From the NCBI RefSeq assembly GCF_001458175.1, contig NZ_CYPW01000027.1, positions 190,390 to 254,389 on the forward strand: DNA of 64,000 nucleotides, written 5' to 3'. The stretch's first letter is position 1, and each line of letters begins with the position of its first letter. Made by a program: the position numbers and the translations under genes. This DNA is from Shimia marina (GTDB taxonomy: Bacteria > Pseudomonadota > Alphaproteobacteria > Rhodobacterales > Rhodobacteraceae). Below the pieces are notes generated by a model, which made no database searches, was not told the origin of the DNA, and saw only the letters and a program-made list of their open reading frames with translations. Below are positions 61,671 through 64,000 of the stretch, one piece after another.

Positions 61671-62777
61671 TTAGAAACGCACACCGACACGTACACCAAC
61701 GGCCCATAGGTCATTGTCCGTGAAGTCCACGCGCTGACCGCCAGAGGCGGGGATTTCAAAATACTGATCGCCCAATTGCGCGTAAGTCAGACCTGCTGAA
61801 AAGTTCAGGTGTTCACTGAGCGCATAGGTGCCGCCCACTGTCAGGCTTTGGTAGCCAGTGGTGGGGGAGAGCAGGGAGGTTGTTGGCTTGGCCGCTTCGG
61901 TTTCATAGCCAAGGCTCACCGCGAGTGACAGCTTGTCGGTGATTTCGCGACCAACGCCCAGGCTGTAGGTGAAAATATCGTCGGTGAAATCCACCCAAGT
62001 GCCTTGTGGCGTGGTAAGGTTGAAGCCTTCCCAGCCAACCCATTTTACGCTTCCGAAAAGCAGGGTTTTGGGGGCAATGCCGGTCTGGAAATCCAAATTG
62101 ATGGATTCTGGAAACTCCACATCAAAACTCTGCGCGCTGGCCGGGCCGAATTGGGGCAAGCCTTCGGGGGTAAGCCCCGTCAGAGGTGCGTATGTTGCGT
62201 CAAAACCATTGTCAAAGCTGCTCCAGTAGGTGAGCGCGACGCGTAGGGCGATCTCTGGTTTTTCATAAGCAAGACCAACCACGCCGCTCCAGTCAAATTG
62301 CGTTTTGCCCTCAAGGAAGCCAGTTGCAAAGGATGGACGCGGAGAAGACAGGATTTCGCCCTCGGTTTTCACGCCACGCAGACCGCCGTGGAGGCTGAAG
62401 CCATTGTCAAATTCATATTGCACGAGGCCAAGCAAAGATCGGGAGTTGATTTCAGCAAACCCCGGCACAAAAGGACCGTTGGTGTAGCGCACATGGGCGC
62501 CATAGGGCCTGTCGTAAATCAGTGCGACGTCGATTTTATCCGTGATCTCGTGTTTGTAGCTGAAAGAAGGAGTGCTGTAGGTTTCAACCACATCATAGGA
62601 GTTTCCCACCGCAGAGGTTCCGTCCACGCGCGGACTCGTGGTGATGAATGTCACCTGAAGATAGTCGCCTTCTTCAAAGAGGATGTTGACCCCCTGTCCT
62701 GAGCGATCAAGGCCCCCTGCTTGTGCCACTCCTCCAACCATTGCAAAGGCAATGGCTCCCTTAAGTGCTTGCTTCAT
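61671..62777 (-). CDS. FadL-type outer-membrane transport protein, copy 1
   Basis: A 368-residue outer-membrane beta-barrel of the FadL/OMPP1/TodX family. Signal peptide 1-22 (GAIAFAMVGGVAQAGG). Mature portion starts LDRSGQGVNILF, as in FadL. Beta strands are seen in SLLGLVQYEFDNGFSLHGGLRGV and GLAYEKPEIALRVALTYWS. The C-terminal WAVGVRVGVRF ends with aromatic Phe, as needed for BAM insertion. Such proteins import hydrophobic compounds such as long-chain fatty acids or alkanes. Tandem paralogue upstream. Confidence 0.88.
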   Translation of the reverse strand: MKQALKGAIAFAMVGGVAQAGGLDRSGQGVNILFEEGDYLQVTFITTSPRVDGTSAVGNSYDVVETYSTPSFSYKHEITDKIDVALIYDRPYGAHVRYTNGPFVPGFAEINSRSLLGLVQYEFDNGFSLHGGLRGVKTEGEILSSPRPSFATGFLEGKTQFDWSGVVGLAYEKPEIALRVALTYWSSFDNGFDATYAPLTGLTPEGLPQFGPASAQSFDVEFPESINLDFQTGIAPKTLLFGSVKWVGWEGFNLTTPQGTWVDFTDDIFTYSLGVGREITDKLSLAVSLGYETEAAKPTTSLLSPTTGYQSLTVGGTYALSEHLNFSAGLTYAQLGDQYFEIPASGGQRVDFTDNDLWAVGVRVGVRF

Positions 62778-63023
62778 GGTTCTGTCCCGTTGAAATTTTT
62801 ATTTCTGAAGCAGATAGATACAAGGTGACGCGGAGGTCAACGATGACTTCGGGCTGGGAAAGGCATGACCTCGCGTTACGTGATCGCGCTGCACAGCAGA
62901 TACCAAAGTGCTGAATTTTTTAATGATAGCAGATGTGTGTCGTGGCTATCGTGACTGAGCCGTCCGAGTCCGTTGCCGGCTTAATTCAAGTTTTGAAAGT
63001 TGAGTTTCAAACGGTCTAAAAGA

Positions 63024-63049
63024 AAAGCCCCACCGTGGGGTGGGGCTTT
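63024..63049 (-). terminator. Terminator after the second FadL-type gene
   Basis: AAAGCCCCAC and GTGGGGCTTT form the stem, 21 bases after the stop at 63070. It separates the two porin transcripts. The remaining 290 bases between them show no gene. Confidence 0.85.
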
Positions 63050-63069
63050 GAAATTGAGCGATTTTTCTA

Positions 63070-64000
63070 TCAGAAGTGGAAACCGATCCGGACGCCAAAA
63101 CCGATGGCATCGCTGTCTTGATAATCGTACCGGCTTCCTGGAGGAAATGGCGCACTCGGAGACAAAAACTGGTCTCCAAGTTTCGCATAGGTGATACCAG
63201 CCGACAACGATACTTCTTCGTCCAACTGATAGGTGCCAGCGATACCAATGCTCTTGGAGCCTGTGGATGGGCTGAGCGCGGTGTTTGTGGGCCGTGTGCC
63301 TGGCTCTTCGTATCCGAAGCGCAGCGCAAGTGACAGCTTATCATTGATCCGGCGTGCAATACCGAGGTTGTACGTGGTTACATCATCTTGGAAGTTGACC
63401 CAGGGGGCTGGTTCCTCTGCAGTGGTTACATTAGTGCCTGCGAGACCAACCCAGCGGATTGAGCCAAACACCAATGTATTTGCCGCGACGCCGGTTTGAA
63501 AATCCAAGTTTACGCTTTCAGGGAAATCCACGGTCAGATCGCGTGCGTCTGGATTGCTGCCGTCGCGCTCGGCGCGTGTACCAGACAGGTCTGACGAAAT
63601 CTCGCTATTGTAGGTAAGAGCGACACGCAGGGCGATTTCAGGCTTTTCGTAGGCAATGCCCACGACACCGCCAATGTCAACCTTACTACTGACATCCAGC
63701 TCACCCAAAGCACTATTGATAATTCCGTCAACTTCTAGAAGGCGGATACCGCCGTGAACGCTGAAGCCGTTGCCAAGTTGATACTGAAGCAAGCCGGTGA
63801 GTGCGTTGGTGTTGACCTCTGCCATGCCGCCTGAGAGCAAGTTGCCATTGAGCCCGTAATCCACATGCGCCCCAAAGGGGTTGTCATAGATTACAGCAAT
63901 ATCCAGCTTGTCGTTGACTTCATGTTTATAACCTAACGAAAAATCCGAGTAGGTTTGCGCAATGTCAAATGCACTTGGTGTCGGCGCGATGGGCCCACCA
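63070..64000 (-). CDS. FadL-type outer-membrane transport protein, copy 2 (partial)
   Basis: The last 310 codons of a porin whose 5' end lies beyond the window. It aligns throughout with copy 1: KHEVNDKLDIAVIYDNPFGAH compared with KHEITDKIDVALIYDRPYGAH, GLLQYQLGNGFSVHGGIRLLE, VGIAYEKPEIALRVALTY, SVNLDFQTGVAANTLVFGSIRWVG, and the final GFGVRIGFHF. The frame stays open to base 64000. It is the same family and likely import function. Confidence 0.87.
   Translation of the reverse strand, partial: GGPIAPTPSAFDIAQTYSDFSLGYKHEVNDKLDIAVIYDNPFGAHVDYGLNGNLLSGGMAEVNTNALTGLLQYQLGNGFSVHGGIRLLEVDGIINSALGELDVSSKVDIGGVVGIAYEKPEIALRVALTYNSEISSDLSGTRAERDGSNPDARDLTVDFPESVNLDFQTGVAANTLVFGSIRWVGLAGTNVTTAEEPAPWVNFQDDVTTYNLGIARRINDKLSLALRFGYEEPGTRPTNTALSPSTGSKSIGIAGTYQLDEEVSLSAGITYAKLGDQFLSPSAPFPPGSRYDYQDSDAIGFGVRIGFHF

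Overview
The window looks like chromosome from a marine alphaproteobacterium of the Rhodobacteraceae (Roseobacter group). The evidence is moderately GC-rich DNA, many ATGA or short stop/start overlaps, and a typical roseobacter gene mix: membrane urate hydroxylase PuuD with a cytochrome c tail, a PuuE-UraD fusion, a DctBD/TRAP locus, class I PPK2, an LdtR-type MarR regulator, and putrescine glutamylation genes beside an amino-acid-type ABC transporter. I see no phage, IS element, CRISPR array, rRNA or tRNA gene. Both ends cut a gene: the 5' end cuts a YmdB-family phosphoesterase and the 3' end cuts a FadL-type porin.

Layout. 0-2.4 kb: ymdB end and an SLC13-type transporter. 2.7-8.4 kb: the pyruvate dehydrogenase operon aceE-aceF-lpdA, with homodimer-type E1 and a lipoyl domain on E3. 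8.6-14.7 kb: purine/urate catabolism (permease, allA, puuE-uraD fusion, uraH, LysR regulator, puuD). 14.8-19.7 kb: gph followed by small secreted or hypothetical genes and an intergenic repeat. 19.7-31 kb: housekeeping genes (parE, ppk2, MATE exporter, aspartate aminotransferase, XRE regulator with sdhE, ldtR, gloA, thyA-folA, csp, ArsC-like). 31.0-33.9 kb: a five-gene bufferin-type RiPP operon, with two near-identical four-cysteine precursors (bufA), an MNIO maturase (bufB), its partner (bufC) and DoxX. 34.2-37.9 kb: thrS and two alpha/beta hydrolases. 38.0-47.6 kb: one long minus-strand block with an ABC transporter, two glutamine-synthetase-like ligases, a GATase, gamma-glutamylputrescine oxidase and a DegT-type aminotransferase. 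48.1-55.9 kb: dctBD-dctPQM flanked by two paralogous TerB-like genes. 56.2-59.4 kb: a 1074-residue repeat protein with Asp-Gly and His-Gly linkers. 59.5-64 kb: AraC regulator, EamA exporter and two FadL-type porins.

The best candidates for something unusual are: (1) the bufferin operon with tandem precursors separated by a strong hairpin; (2) an 11-bp iterated motif (about GTATYGCGTCG, 3-5 units in helical phase) in three separate intergenic regions, each just beyond a terminator; (3) a DctD that has lost the GAFTGA loop; (4) a shared AATTTGATCAAATT-type palindrome plus GGTGACA leader in front of two genes of the putrescine block; (5) the large repeat protein with expandable hexanucleotide-encoded linkers. 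Functions are read from motifs and context only; no database search was possible.
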